Assembly: GCF_030818075.1 (NCBI RefSeq)
Contig: NZ_JAUSZZ010000001.1
Location: 1,302,001-1,366,000 of the forward strand
DNA from: Microbacterium proteolyticum
Lineage (GTDB): Bacteria > Actinomycetota > Actinomycetes > Actinomycetales > Microbacteriaceae
Reading direction: 5' to 3'
DNA length: 64,000 bases
The notes below the pieces were generated by a model. The model saw only the letters and a program-made list of their open reading frames with translations, searched no databases and was not told the origin of the DNA. Below are positions 17,783-27,100 of this stretch, piece by piece; position 1 is the first letter of the stretch; each line of letters begins with the position of its first letter. Position numbers and translations under genes: made by a program.

Positions 17783-20700
17783 ATGAGCCCGAACGACCCT
17801 CGCGCCACCGGTTCCGCGCTCTCCTCCGACCCGGTTTCGCGGGTCGCCGAGACGGTGCGCACGTTCGCTCCGCGCGCCGACGTCCTGGCCGGGTCGCGCC
17901 GCGGAGCGCTTCCGCGTGACCCGGATGCCGCGTCGTTCTTCGCTCGCGTGACCGACTCCGTGGTGCGTCCCGAGAGCGTGACGGCGGCGGCCGCCGCGCT
18001 GCACCGTCTCGCCGCCGACGCGCCGGCGGCGCTGCCGTGGTTCGTGCGCGGCGCCTTGCAGATCGGTGCCGCGGTCGCCCCGGTGCTGCCGACGCCGGCG
18101 GTGCCGATCGCCCGCCGCGCGCTGCGCGAGCTGGTCGGCCTGCTCGCCCTCGACGCCCGTCCCGACCGGCTGGGCGTCGACCTCGCCGCCGCCGCCGAGC
18201 ACGCGACGGTGTTCGACCTGCGGCTGGTCGGTCCCGCGATCCTCGGCGAGACGTCGGCGAGGCGCCGCGTCGACGGCATCCGCTCCCTCGTCTCCCGCGA
18301 GGATGTCGACCTCGTCTCGTTCTCGCTCTCCGACGTGGTGGCGCGGCGCCGCGGGTGGGCGTTCTCCGCCGAAGTGGACAACGCCGCCGAGCGCGTGCTG
18401 CCGGTCTTCCTGGCTGCCGCTGCGGCGGGAACGCACGTGACCCTCGTCGCGACCGGTCGTGACGACCTGGATGCCACGGTGGCGGTGCTCACCCGCGTGC
18501 TCGAGGAGCCGCGCCTGACGACCGTCTCCGCCGGGATCGCCCTGCCCGTGTCGGTGCCCGAGACCCTCGATGCCGTCCGCGAACTCGCCGCGTGGGCTCG
18601 CGTGCGCGTCGCGCAAGGGGGCGCCCGCGTGACCCTCCGCGTGAGCGACGAGCCCGTCGACACCACGGACGTCGTGGAGGCGGCGCATCACGGATGGGCG
18701 CCTCCTGCGGCGACGTCCCGCGACGACATGGACGCGGGCCTCGTACGTACGGTCCGCGAAGCCGTCACCCCGCGCGGGATCGAGGGCATGGCGCTCGAGA
18801 TCGCCACGGCCGACCCCGAACGGGCGGCGCTCGCTGTCGTGCTGGCGGAAGAGGCCGATGCCCCGGTGCGGCTGATACTTCCGCGCGCGACGCCCTGGGC
18901 TCCGGATGCCGCGCACGTCACAGCCACGGCCGTGGTGCATCCCGACGATCTGGATGCCGTCGCCGCCCGCCTCGTCTCCGATTACGCCGCGGCGGTCGCC
19001 GCCGCCCCCGCCCTCCTCGCCGTGCCGGCGGGCGCAGGCGAGCCGGGGGATGCCGAGACCGGCGGTGCCGGCGACGACACCGACCACACCGACCACACCG
19101 ACGACACCGACGACACCGACGACACCGGCGGCGACCTCGGAGCCGGCGAGCAGCCCGAGACGGTGGCGGTGACGGCGCGCGCGCGGCGAGCGCTCGCCGC
19201 CGCCCGTGAGCCCGCGCCCGCCGTGCGCGGTCGCCATCGCGGCGGCACAGGCGAACCGGCGATCCTGCGCGACCGTGCAGGCGATGACACGGTCGACCCG
19301 GAACTGACCCAGGCGGTGCTCGGCATCGCGCGCGAGGCCGCGGCATCCACCGATACGTCCGCCCTGGGGCCCGACGTGCAGCAGATGCTGTTCGGCGGGC
19401 AGGCGTTCGTCGACACGGCGGTGTTCTCGACCCGCGAGACAGCGGAGCCGGCGGGGGGTGTCCCCGGCTTCCGCAACGTCGCCGACACCGACCCCACGGT
19501 CGCGGAGGATCGGGCGTGGGCCGCCGAGGTGCTCCGGCGCGTCGGCGACTCGACAGCGGGAGAGGCGACGGCTGCAGCCGGGCGCATCGACGACGAGGCG
19601 GGACTCGACGCCGCGGTCCGGCGCGTCCGGGAGGCGGCGGAGCCGTGGGGCGCTCTCGCCGCGGCAGACCGGGCCGTCGTGCTCGCCGGCGCAGCGCAGA
19701 GCCTCGCCGCGCGGCGCGCCGAGCTGGTGGAGGTGCTCGCCGCGGAGGGCGGGGCGCTTCTTCCCGAGGCCGACGCGGAGGTGAGCCAGGCGGTGGATGC
19801 GGCTGCGTACTACGCCGCGACCGCGAAGGAGCTCGACCGGGTGCCGGGTGCCGTCTTCGTGCCCGACCGTGTGAGCGTCGTCGCCCCGCGCTGGAACGCC
19901 GGGGTGGGCCTGTGCGCGGCCGAGGCCCTGGCGGCCCTCGCCGCGGGGTCGGGGGTGCTGCTGACGCCGTCTCCGCGTGCACGACGGGCGGGTGCCGTTG
20001 TGGCCGAGGCGCTGTGGGCGGCGGGCGTTCCGCGGGACCTGCTCGTCTACGTCGACCTGAACGAGGAGGTCTCGGGCCGCGCGCTCCTCGTGCATCCTGG
20101 TGTCGACCGCGTCCTGCTCGCGGGTGCGCGCACCACCGCTGAACGCTTCGCGGGCTGGCGCCCCGCTCTCGAGCTGCAGGCGCTCACCGCCGGACGCAAC
20201 GCCGCCATCGTCGCGCCTTCCGCCGACCTCGATGCCGCCGTCGCCGACATCGTCGCCGGAGCATTCGCGCGCGCCGGGCAGGCCGCCACGGCCGTGTCCC
20301 TCATCATCCTCGTGGGGGCGGTGGGGCGGTCGACATCGTTCCTCGAGCAGCTCGCCGACGCCGTCACATCGCTGCGCGTGGGACCGGCCGACGACCCGCT
20401 GTCGGACGTCGGGCCGCTGGTCGAAGAACCGGCGGGCGAGGTGCGCCGGGCCCTCACCGTGCTCGCGGAGGGGGAGCGATGGCTCGTCGAACCCCGCGAA
20501 CTCGACCTCGGCCCCGACACCGCCGGCCGTTTCTGGTCACCGGGCGTGCGCACGGGCGTGACCGCCGGTTCGCACCTCACCCGGGCCGCGGTCGCCGCCC
20601 CGGTGCTCGGCATCCTGACCGCCCCCACGCTCGCCCGAGCGATCGAGCTGCAGAAGGCGATCGGCTCCGGCTTCGTCGCGGGCCTGCACACGCGCGATGC

Positions 20701-21565
20701 GAGCGACCTCGACCTGTGGCTCGACACCGTCGAGGCGGCGGTCCTGCGGGTGAACCGCCCGTCGACCGGCGGTGCCGTGCAGCGCGAGCCGCTCGGCGGC
20801 TGGGGAGAGGCGTCGGTCGGTGCCGGCGCGATGTCGGGCGGACCCCACCGGCTCGTGACGCTCGGCTCGTGGCGACCCTCGGCGGGAGGGGCGTCGTCGA
20901 CGACGTTGCACCTGCGCGGGCTCGACAGCCGGATCACGGCGCTGATCGAGGCGGCTCAGCCCACCCTGTCGTACGAGGCGTTCGAGTGGCTGCGCCGCGG
21001 CGCCCTGTCCGATGCCGTGGCGTGGGACCGCGAGTTCGGTCGCGTCACCGATGTGTCGCGGCTCGGCGTCGAGCGCAATCTCCGGCGCTACCGTCCCGCC
21101 GACGTCGCCGTGCGCGCGACGGGCGATGCGTCCTGGCAGGCGGTGCTGCGCGTTCTCGTGGCGGCCGTTCGGTCGGGGTCGACGTTCACGTTGAGCACGC
21201 CGGTCGGGCTTCCCGCGCCGGTGCGCCACCTCCTCGGCGAGGCGAACGTGGCCGTCTCGGTCGAGAGTGATGCGGAGTGGCTGCAGCGGCTGGCGGGCGG
21301 CATCCCGGATGCCGCCGGGGATGAGGCCCCCCTCGTGACCGCGCGACCGGATCGCGTGCGTCTGGTGGGGTCGGCCGACACGCTCACGACGCTCCGCGCG
21401 GCGGTCGCCGAGACGGTGGGGTCCGACGTGTCGCTCACCGTGTACGGCAACGAGGTCACGACCGCCGGTCGCCTCGAGCTGCTGCCGTTCCTGCGCGAGC
21501 AGGCGGTGTCGATCGCCGCCCACCGCTACGGGCGCCCCGACCACTGGTCCGCCGCCGTCATCTGA
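17783..21565 (+). CDS. PutA-like protein with degenerate proline dehydrogenase and P5C dehydrogenase domains
   Basis: This 1260-residue protein aligns by eye with bifunctional PutA. The N-terminal half carries PutA-like landmarks (VVRPES, PIARRALRELVG, GETSARRRVDGIRSL) and the C-terminal half is an aldehyde-dehydrogenase fold (HPGVDRVLLAGARTTAERF, then GSGFVAGLHT). Catalytic positions appear lost. The expected Cys of GQxCSA is Ala835 (GQAAT), the expected Glu of ETSGKN is Leu801 (ALTAGRN), and the proline dehydrogenase motif RLVKGAN and the ASHN histidine are not recognisable. A DDT/DHT-rich linker lies at residues 431-448. The reading frame is intact and GC3 is high, so it is under selection. 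It may be structural or regulatory; proline oxidation is unlikely. Confidence 0.75.
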   Translation: MSPNDPRATGSALSSDPVSRVAETVRTFAPRADVLAGSRRGALPRDPDAASFFARVTDSVVRPESVTAAAAALHRLAADAPAALPWFVRGALQIGAAVAPVLPTPAVPIARRALRELVGLLALDARPDRLGVDLAAAAEHATVFDLRLVGPAILGETSARRRVDGIRSLVSREDVDLVSFSLSDVVARRRGWAFSAEVDNAAERVLPVFLAAAAAGTHVTLVATGRDDLDATVAVLTRVLEEPRLTTVSAGIALPVSVPETLDAVRELAAWARVRVAQGGARVTLRVSDEPVDTTDVVEAAHHGWAPPAATSRDDMDAGLVRTVREAVTPRGIEGMALEIATADPERAALAVVLAEEADAPVRLILPRATPWAPDAAHVTATAVVHPDDLDAVAARLVSDYAAAVAAAPALLAVPAGAGEPGDAETGGAGDDTDHTDHTDDTDDTDDTGGDLGAGEQPETVAVTARARRALAAAREPAPAVRGRHRGGTGEPAILRDRAGDDTVDPELTQAVLGIAREAAASTDTSALGPDVQQMLFGGQAFVDTAVFSTRETAEPAGGVPGFRNVADTDPTVAEDRAWAAEVLRRVGDSTAGEATAAAGRIDDEAGLDAAVRRVREAAEPWGALAAADRAVVLAGAAQSLAARRAELVEVLAAEGGALLPEADAEVSQAVDAAAYYAATAKELDRVPGAVFVPDRVSVVAPRWNAGVGLCAAEALAALAAGSGVLLTPSPRARRAGAVVAEALWAAGVPRDLLVYVDLNEEVSGRALLVHPGVDRVLLAGARTTAERFAGWRPALELQALTAGRNAAIVAPSADLDAAVADIVAGAFARAGQAATAVSLIILVGAVGRSTSFLEQLADAVTSLRVGPADDPLSDVGPLVEEPAGEVRRALTVLAEGERWLVEPRELDLGPDTAGRFWSPGVRTGVTAGSHLTRAAVAAPVLGILTAPTLARAIELQKAIGSGFVAGLHTRDASDLDLWLDTVEAAVLRVNRPSTGGAVQREPLGGWGEASVGAGAMSGGPHRLVTLGSWRPSAGGASSTTLHLRGLDSRITALIEAAQPTLSYEAFEWLRRGALSDAVAWDREFGRVTDVSRLGVERNLRRYRPADVAVRATGDASWQAVLRVLVAAVRSGSTFTLSTPVGLPAPVRHLLGEANVAVSVESDAEWLQRLAGGIPDAAGDEAPLVTARPDRVRLVGSADTLTTLRAAVAETVGSDVSLTVYGNEVTTAGRLELLPFLREQAVSIAAHRYGRPDHWSAAVI
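19073..19126 (+). repeat. In-frame 9-bp tandem repeat (acidic DDT/DHT linker)
   Basis: Six 9-bp units encode DDTDHTDHTDDTDDTDDT at residues 431-448 of the PutA-like protein. This is an acidic, probably flexible and length-variable linker between the two domains. Confidence 0.85.
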
Positions 21566-21762
21566 TCGGGCGGGCCGCCGGTCGCTCGCGGCCGGCATCC
21601 GCGGAGGCCGTGCGCTCGTCCGGAGGACGGAGTGCCCCGCCGCCGGTCGGATGCGGTGTCGGCGAGCGGCTTCAGCTTCGGCGAGCGCCCTCGGCGAGCG
21701 GCTTCGGCGTCGGGCGAGGCTTCGGTGTCGGGCACGGGCGGCGACGGCGCGGCGCGGGGTTT

Positions 21763-21776
21763 CGAAAACGTTTAAC
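21763..21776. promoter_or_regulatory. LacI-type operator upstream of GH51 gene
   Basis: The AT-rich palindrome AAACGTTT (21766-21773) inside CGAAAACGTTTAACG stands out in GC-rich sequence 46 bp before the GH51 start. Its CG-centred form suits LacI-family repressors. It differs from the arabinogalactan operator at 59.9 kb. Confidence 0.55.
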
Positions 21777-21819
21777 GAGAACGCCCGGGACGGGTACGGT
21801 CGAGCGAAAAGGAGCACCG

Positions 21820-23331
21820 ATGACCGTTGCCCGACTCACCGTCGACCCCCGATTCGCCATCGGCCCCGTGCGCCGCCGCCTGTTCGGCGGGTTCGTCGAG
21901 CACCTCGGTCGCCACGTCTACGACGGCATCTACGAACCCGGCCACCCCGCGGCCGACGAGCAGGGCTTCCGTGCCGATGTGCTCGAGCTCGTGCGCGAGC
22001 TCGGCGTGTCGATGATCCGCTACCCCGGCGGCAACTTCGTCTCGGGTTTCCGCTGGGAGGACAGCGTCGGTCCGCGCGACCAGCGCCCCCGCCGCCTCGA
22101 CCTGGCCTGGCATTCGACCGAGACCAACGAAGTGGGCCTGCACGAGTTCGCCGACTGGCTCGACAAGGCCGGCAGCGATCTCATGCTCGCCGTCAACCTC
22201 GGCACACGGGGCACGCTCGAAGCGATCGACCTGCTCGAATACGCCAACGTGCCCGGCGGCTCGACGCTGTCGCAGCGGCGCGTCGACAACGGCCGCACGG
22301 CGCCGTTCGACGTGCGCGTCTGGTGTCTCGGCAACGAGATGGACGGGCCGTGGCAGCTCGGCCACCGCTCGGCCGACGACTACGGGAAGCTCGCTGCGCG
22401 CACCGCGAAGGGCATGCGGCAACTGGACCCGTCGATCGAGCTCGTCGTCTGCGGCTCGTCGGGTGCGAACATGCCGACCTTCGGCGAGTGGGAGCGCGTC
22501 GTGCTCCAACACACGTACGACGACGTCGACATGATCTCGTGCCACGCCTACTACCAGGAGCACGACGGCGACGCCGACTCCTTCCTCGCCTCCGCGGTCG
22601 ACATGGATCGCTTCATCGAGGCCGTCGTCCACACGGCCGACCACGTGGGCGCGGCACGCGGGTCCAGCAAGCGCATCGACATCTCGTTCGACGAGTGGAA
22701 CGTCTGGTACATCGACCGGGTGGCATCCGTGAAGCCCACCGCGATCGACGACTGGCCCGTCGCCCCGCGTCTGCTCGAAGACGTGTACTCGGTTCTGGAT
22801 GCCGTCGTGTTCGGCAGTCTGCTCATCTCGCTCGTGAAGCACGCCGACCGGGTGGCATCCGCGTCTCTGGCGCAGCTGGTCAACGTGATCGCGCCGATCA
22901 TGACCGAGCCGGCGGGACCGGCCTGGCGCCAGACCACGTTCTTCCCGTTCGCGATCACGTCGCGCCTCGCGCGGGGCGTGGCCGTGCGGGTGCCCATCGA
23001 GGTCCCCACGATCGCTACGGCGGCGCACGGGGAGGTGGCGGTCGTGGATGCCGTGGCCACGCACGACGCGGACACCGGGGCGAGTGCTATCTTCGTGGTG
23101 CATCGCGGACGGACCGAGCCCGTGGACCTCGTGATCGATCTGCGCAGCCTGGGCGGCGTCGAGGTCGTGGAGACGCACCTGCTGCAGGACGAGGATCCGT
23201 CGGCCTGCAACACCCTCGACGACCCCGAGCGCGTGCGACCGTCGACCGTCCCGACCCGGGTGGAAGACGGCATCCTGCATCTCACCCTGCCGCCGGTCGC
23301 CTGGGCGGCCGTTGCGCTGCAGCGGCGCTGA
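21820..23331 (+). CDS. GH51 alpha-L-arabinofuranosidase
   Basis: This 503-residue intracellular enzyme has no signal peptide. GH51 landmarks are RYPGGNF near residue 68, acid/base Glu173 in WCLGNEMDGPW and nucleophile Glu292 in SFDEWNVWY. It would release arabinose from arabinan- or arabinoxylan-derived oligosaccharides. The ATG follows AAAAGGAG. It stands alone, with its own LacI-like operator, 33 kb from a paralog in the arabinogalactan operon (54877-56416), so the two probably respond to different inducers. Confidence 0.93.
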   Translation: MTVARLTVDPRFAIGPVRRRLFGGFVEHLGRHVYDGIYEPGHPAADEQGFRADVLELVRELGVSMIRYPGGNFVSGFRWEDSVGPRDQRPRRLDLAWHSTETNEVGLHEFADWLDKAGSDLMLAVNLGTRGTLEAIDLLEYANVPGGSTLSQRRVDNGRTAPFDVRVWCLGNEMDGPWQLGHRSADDYGKLAARTAKGMRQLDPSIELVVCGSSGANMPTFGEWERVVLQHTYDDVDMISCHAYYQEHDGDADSFLASAVDMDRFIEAVVHTADHVGAARGSSKRIDISFDEWNVWYIDRVASVKPTAIDDWPVAPRLLEDVYSVLDAVVFGSLLISLVKHADRVASASLAQLVNVIAPIMTEPAGPAWRQTTFFPFAITSRLARGVAVRVPIEVPTIATAAHGEVAVVDAVATHDADTGASAIFVVHRGRTEPVDLVIDLRSLGGVEVVETHLLQDEDPSACNTLDDPERVRPSTVPTRVEDGILHLTLPPVAWAAVALQRR

Positions 23332-23363
23332 GAGCGCGGCGGACCGGCGCGGTCGGCAACGAC

Positions 23364-24275
23364 TCAGCGCATGACGGGGGTCTGTTCCAGCAGGGCGATC
23401 TCCTCCTCGGTCCAGCCGTGATCGATGCGCAGGCTGTCTTTCAGCGTGGATGCCGCGTCCGTCCGAGACAGCCCCGCTCCGCCGAACACCGCGACGGCGC
23501 CGGTGTCGACCGCGGCCGCGGCTTCGCGGACGTCGTCGACCAACTCGCGGAATCTCGGCAGCCGTCCTCGCTCGCCCGGACTCCGGTCGGGAACGACCAC
23601 GAGCATCGCCGCCGATCGCGCAGCGGCGAGCAGGGTCTCGCGACGGACTGCCAGCCAGTACGCCGAGGTGGCGCCCGTGGCCACGACAACGACGACGGCG
23701 CCGAACAGGACGGCACCCGTGTCGGAGAAGGGTCCGCCCGTCGCCGCGTCGCGGCCGGCGACGGCGAGGATCGCCCCGCGCGTAGCGGAGTAGACCGCGA
23801 AGACGGCGAGCGAGCCGGCGAGCACGCGGATCGATACGCGGTGCGCCTCACGCGACGTCGCGGCCGCAACCGCGCCGCACGTGCCGACCACGGCGAAGGC
23901 GATCACCCGTGCGGTGACCGCGGGGCGCTCGGGAAGGAGAAGCGACGTCGCGGCGACCGCGACGACACCGGAGGCGGCGATGAGCGTGCACCACAGGTTG
24001 GCGGTCGTCGGGCGCTGGGCGCGGAAGGCGAGGGGGATGATGGCCGGGCCGAGCACCATGAGGGCGCTCGCGGCCGCGAACGACGGGGAGCCTCCGACGT
24101 TGACCCAGACGAGGTACATCGCCGAGGCGCTGACCTCGGCGACGCCGGCGATGGCGGCGTACTGCAAGGAATGGGCGGTCGGTCCGTCGCGGCCGACCAG
24201 GAACAGGCCCACGAGCAGGAGGACGCCGGTTGCGACCAGGCACGATACGGTCAGCAGCATCACGGGTGTGACCAT
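23364..24275 (-). CDS. Multi-pass membrane protein of unknown function
   Basis: This 303-residue protein has seven or eight predicted helices in residues 1-215, then a soluble C-terminal domain of about 85 residues beginning around MLVVVPDRSPGERG. The layout recalls membrane sensors with a degenerate cyclase-like output domain, but no GGDEF or kinase motif is visible, so no function is assigned. The ATG at 24275 was chosen because hydrophobic sequence begins at once and GAAGGGGG lies upstream. It is convergent with the GH51 gene, 32 bp apart. Confidence 0.7.
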   Translation of the reverse strand: MVTPVMLLTVSCLVATGVLLLVGLFLVGRDGPTAHSLQYAAIAGVAEVSASAMYLVWVNVGGSPSFAAASALMVLGPAIIPLAFRAQRPTTANLWCTLIAASGVVAVAATSLLLPERPAVTARVIAFAVVGTCGAVAAATSREAHRVSIRVLAGSLAVFAVYSATRGAILAVAGRDAATGGPFSDTGAVLFGAVVVVVATGATSAYWLAVRRETLLAAARSAAMLVVVPDRSPGERGRLPRFRELVDDVREAAAAVDTGAVAVFGGAGLSRTDAASTLKDSLRIDHGWTEEEIALLEQTPVMR

Positions 24276-24779
24276 ATGCCTGCCCCCTTCGTCGCAGAGG
24301 GGCGACGCACACTGAAAGTAGCGCCGGAGCGAGATGCGCGGCAAGCGGGCGGGGCGATCGTGTTGATGGTCGCCCACGCCGTTTCCGATGGCACGGAACG
24401 CCCGCCCTCGGCATCCGGGGAATGCGGGGAGGGCGGGGCGCCCACGTCGATCACGTGCGCGGTGTTCGCCGGCACCGCCTCGCACGACACGGCGTGCACC
24501 TTCTCGTTCGCGTGCAGGGGGAACACGCCCGCGGCCTCAGCCGGCATCCTTCGCGGCGGGTCGGAGGTCGAGCCGGTTGCTGAGCATGCGTCGGCCGGAC
24601 CGAGATCCCGCCGCATTCCGCGTGCGCGCCGCGTTCGCGCCGTCACGCACCGCCGTGCGAGAATGATCCCGGCGTGCTCGGACCGACCTTTCCCCGCGCG
24701 GTGTTCAGACACTGACGGGTTCGAAGGGCCACCGGGCCCCAGGACAGCGTCCGCCGCACCTTTTCTCCGAGGAGCAGAG
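24276..24779. other. 504-bp gap without a confident gene
   Basis: No recognisable gene was found. On the minus strand two short open stretches show coding-like GC3: about 37 codons ending MLSNRLDLRPAAKDAG (stop near 24538) and an overlapping stretch from 24555 toward 24440. A hairpin with arms CGCCCGCCCTC-like and GAGGGCGGGGCG lies at about 24399-24441, downstream of both in that direction. It could be a decayed small gene plus terminator. The ddaH promoter should lie in the last 150 bp. Confidence 0.4.
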
Positions 24780-25664
24780 ATGTCCGCTACCCCCGCCGCC
24801 GCCGCCGTCGAAACCGAGACGGTCGAGCGCGTCCAGCAGCACCGTCGATACCTGATGTGTCGCCCCGACCACTTCACGGTCAGCTACAGCATCAACCCGT
24901 GGATGGAGCCCTCGCGCCCCACCGACACCGACCTCGCCCTGAAGCAGTGGCAGTCCCTGTACGACACGTACAAGGAGCTCGGCCACGAGATCGAGCTCAT
25001 CGACCACGTCGAGGGGCTGCCCGACATGGTCTACACCGCCAACGGCGGCTTCGTCATCGACGGCGTCGCGTACGGTCCGAAGTTCCGCTTCCGCGAGCGC
25101 GCGGCCGAGGCCCCCGCGTTCATCGACTGGTTCGCCGCGAACGGCTTCGAGGTGGCCGAGCCCGCCGAGGTCAACGAGGGCGAGGGCGACTTCCTGCTCG
25201 TGGGCGACACGATCCTGGCCGGCACGGGCTTCCGCTCGACCGGCGACAGCCACCGCGAGGTGGGCGAGGTGTTCTCGCGCGAGGTCGTCTCGCTGACCTT
25301 GACCGACCCGCGCTTCTACCACCTCGACACCGCCATCGCGGTGCTCGACCCCGTCGAGGGGCCTGGCGGCGTCGAGAAGGCGAACATCGCCTACCTGCCC
25401 AACGCGTTCGACGAGCGGAGCCAGGCCATCCTGCGCGAGCGCTACCCCGATGCCATCCGCGTCTCGGATGCCGACGGCTCGGTGTTCGGCCTCAACTCGG
25501 CCAGCGACGGCAAGAACGTCATCATCTCCCCGCGCGCCGTCGGGTTCGAGGCGCAGCTGCGCGAGCGCGGCTACACCCCAGTGATGGTCGACCTGTCGGA
25601 GCTGCTGCTCGGCGGCGGCGGCATCAAGTGCTGCACGCTCGAACTGCGCGGCGGTTCCCGATGA
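24780..25664 (+). CDS. ddaH: Dimethylarginine dimethylaminohydrolase-type amidinohydrolase
   Basis: This 294-residue member of the arginine-deiminase/DDAH superfamily has the N-terminal TANGGFV motif, His181 in RFYHLDT and the catalytic Cys at 284 in GGGGIKCC. It would hydrolyse arginine or a methylated arginine to citrulline, or act as an arginine dihydrolase. Coupling by ATGA overlap to ornithine aminotransferase suggests an arginine-to-ornithine-to-glutamate-semialdehyde route. The ATG follows GAGGAGCAGAG. The exact substrate cannot be told from sequence. Confidence 0.85.
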   Translation: MSATPAAAAVETETVERVQQHRRYLMCRPDHFTVSYSINPWMEPSRPTDTDLALKQWQSLYDTYKELGHEIELIDHVEGLPDMVYTANGGFVIDGVAYGPKFRFRERAAEAPAFIDWFAANGFEVAEPAEVNEGEGDFLLVGDTILAGTGFRSTGDSHREVGEVFSREVVSLTLTDPRFYHLDTAIAVLDPVEGPGGVEKANIAYLPNAFDERSQAILRERYPDAIRVSDADGSVFGLNSASDGKNVIISPRAVGFEAQLRERGYTPVMVDLSELLLGGGGIKCCTLELRGGSR

Positions 25665-26878
25665 GCACCGTCGTCGACGACCTCGGCGCCCGTCTGATCG
25701 CCGACGAGGGCGTGCACCTCGCGCACAACTACCACCCGCTGCCCGTCGTCGTCTCGCGCGCCGAGGGCGTCTGGGTCACCGACGTCGAGGGCAAGCGCTA
25801 CCTCGATCTGCTGTCGGCCTACTCGGCGCTGAACTTCGGTCACGGTCACCCCGCGATCCTCGCCGCGGCCCGCGAGCAGCTCGAGCGCCTCACGCTCACG
25901 AGCCGTGCGTACCACAACGACCGTCTCGGACCCTTCGCCACCGCGCTGGCACAGCTCTGCGGCAAAGATCTCGTGCTGCCCATGAACACCGGTGCCGAGG
26001 CCGTCGAGACCGGCGTCAAAGTCGCGCGCGCGTGGGGCTACCGCACGAAGGGCATTGCTCCGGATGCCGCGACCATCATCGTTGCGAACGGCAACTTCCA
26101 CGGACGCACGACGACCATCGTCGGCTTCAGCGACGACCCGGTCGCGCACGACGATTTCGGTCCGTACGCACCCGGGTTCGTGCACGTCCCGTATGGCGAC
26201 GCGGATGCCATCGCCGCGGCGATCGACGAGAACACCGCCGCGGTGCTGCTCGAGCCCATCCAGGGCGAGGCCGGCGTCGTGCTCCCGCCCGAGGGGTTCC
26301 TCCGCCGGGTGCGGGAGATCTGCACCGAAAACAACGTGCTGTTCATCGCCGACGAGATCCAGTCGGGCCTCGGCCGCGTGGGCGAGACGTTCGCGTGCGA
26401 CCGCGAGGGTGTCGTCCCCGACGTCTACCTCCTCGGTAAGGCCCTCGGCGGCGGCATCCTGCCCCTGTCGGCTGTCGTGGCGAACGAGGACGTGCTCGGT
26501 GTCATCCACGCGGGTGAGCACGGCTCGACCTTCGGCGGCAACCCGCTGGCTGCGGCCGTGGGCCTGCGGGTGGTCGAGATGCTGGCATCCGGGGAGTTCC
26601 AGACCCGGGCTCAGGCCCTGGGCGCCCATCTGGAGCCGGCGCTGCGTGCGCTCATCGGTCACGGTGTGACCGGGGTGCGCATCGCCGGTCTGTGGGCGGG
26701 CGTCGACATCGACCCCGCGTACGGCACGGGTCGCGAGATCGCTGAGAAGCTCCTCGCCCGCGGTGTGCTCGTGAAAGACACGCACGGCCAGACGATCCGC
26801 ATCGCTCCGCCCCTGACGATCCGCGCCACGGAGCTGGACTGGGCCGTGGAGCAGCTGAAGCACGTGCTGGCCGCCTGA
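25661..26878 (+). CDS. rocD: Ornithine aminotransferase
   Basis: This 405-residue class III aminotransferase has the PLP lysine Lys260 in LLGKALGGG, Asp231 in FIADEIQSGLGR and the early MNTGAEAVETGVK phosphate-binding region that marks ornithine aminotransferases. It converts ornithine and 2-oxoglutarate to glutamate semialdehyde and glutamate. The start overlaps the ddaH stop by 4 bp. The product is the usual substrate of a P5C dehydrogenase, but the nearby PutA-like protein looks inactive, so that step must be done elsewhere. Confidence 0.94.
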   Translation: MSTVVDDLGARLIADEGVHLAHNYHPLPVVVSRAEGVWVTDVEGKRYLDLLSAYSALNFGHGHPAILAAAREQLERLTLTSRAYHNDRLGPFATALAQLCGKDLVLPMNTGAEAVETGVKVARAWGYRTKGIAPDAATIIVANGNFHGRTTTIVGFSDDPVAHDDFGPYAPGFVHVPYGDADAIAAAIDENTAAVLLEPIQGEAGVVLPPEGFLRRVREICTENNVLFIADEIQSGLGRVGETFACDREGVVPDVYLLGKALGGGILPLSAVVANEDVLGVIHAGEHGSTFGGNPLAAAVGLRVVEMLASGEFQTRAQALGAHLEPALRALIGHGVTGVRIAGLWAGVDIDPAYGTGREIAEKLLARGVLVKDTHGQTIRIAPPLTIRATELDWAVEQLKHVLAA

Positions 26879-27005
26879 CGCGCCCCCGCGCCTGCGCTCG
26901 CGCCGCCCGGCGCGCGCTCGCGCCCGCGCCCGACGCCCGGCGCGCGTGCGCCCGACGCGCTCGCCGCCCGGCGCGCCCCGCGCTGCGCGCCCGACGCACG
27001 ACGGC

Positions 27006-27069
27006 GCGTGAGGGGTCATTTTCTGTCGCTTCCGAGGCTTCCTCGGCGACAAAAATTGACCCCTCACGC
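27006..27069. repeat. Palindromic element, copy 1
   Basis: Outer arms GCGTGAGGGGTCA and TGACCCCTCACGC are perfect (13 bp). An inner TGTCGC/GCGACA pair and a central CCGAGG/CCTCGG hairpin make almost the whole 64 bp self-complementary. It lies between convergent rocD and the molybdoenzyme gene. Confidence 0.9.
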
Positions 27070-27100
27070 GTGATCGGGTGACGGTGACGCTCACGCGTGA

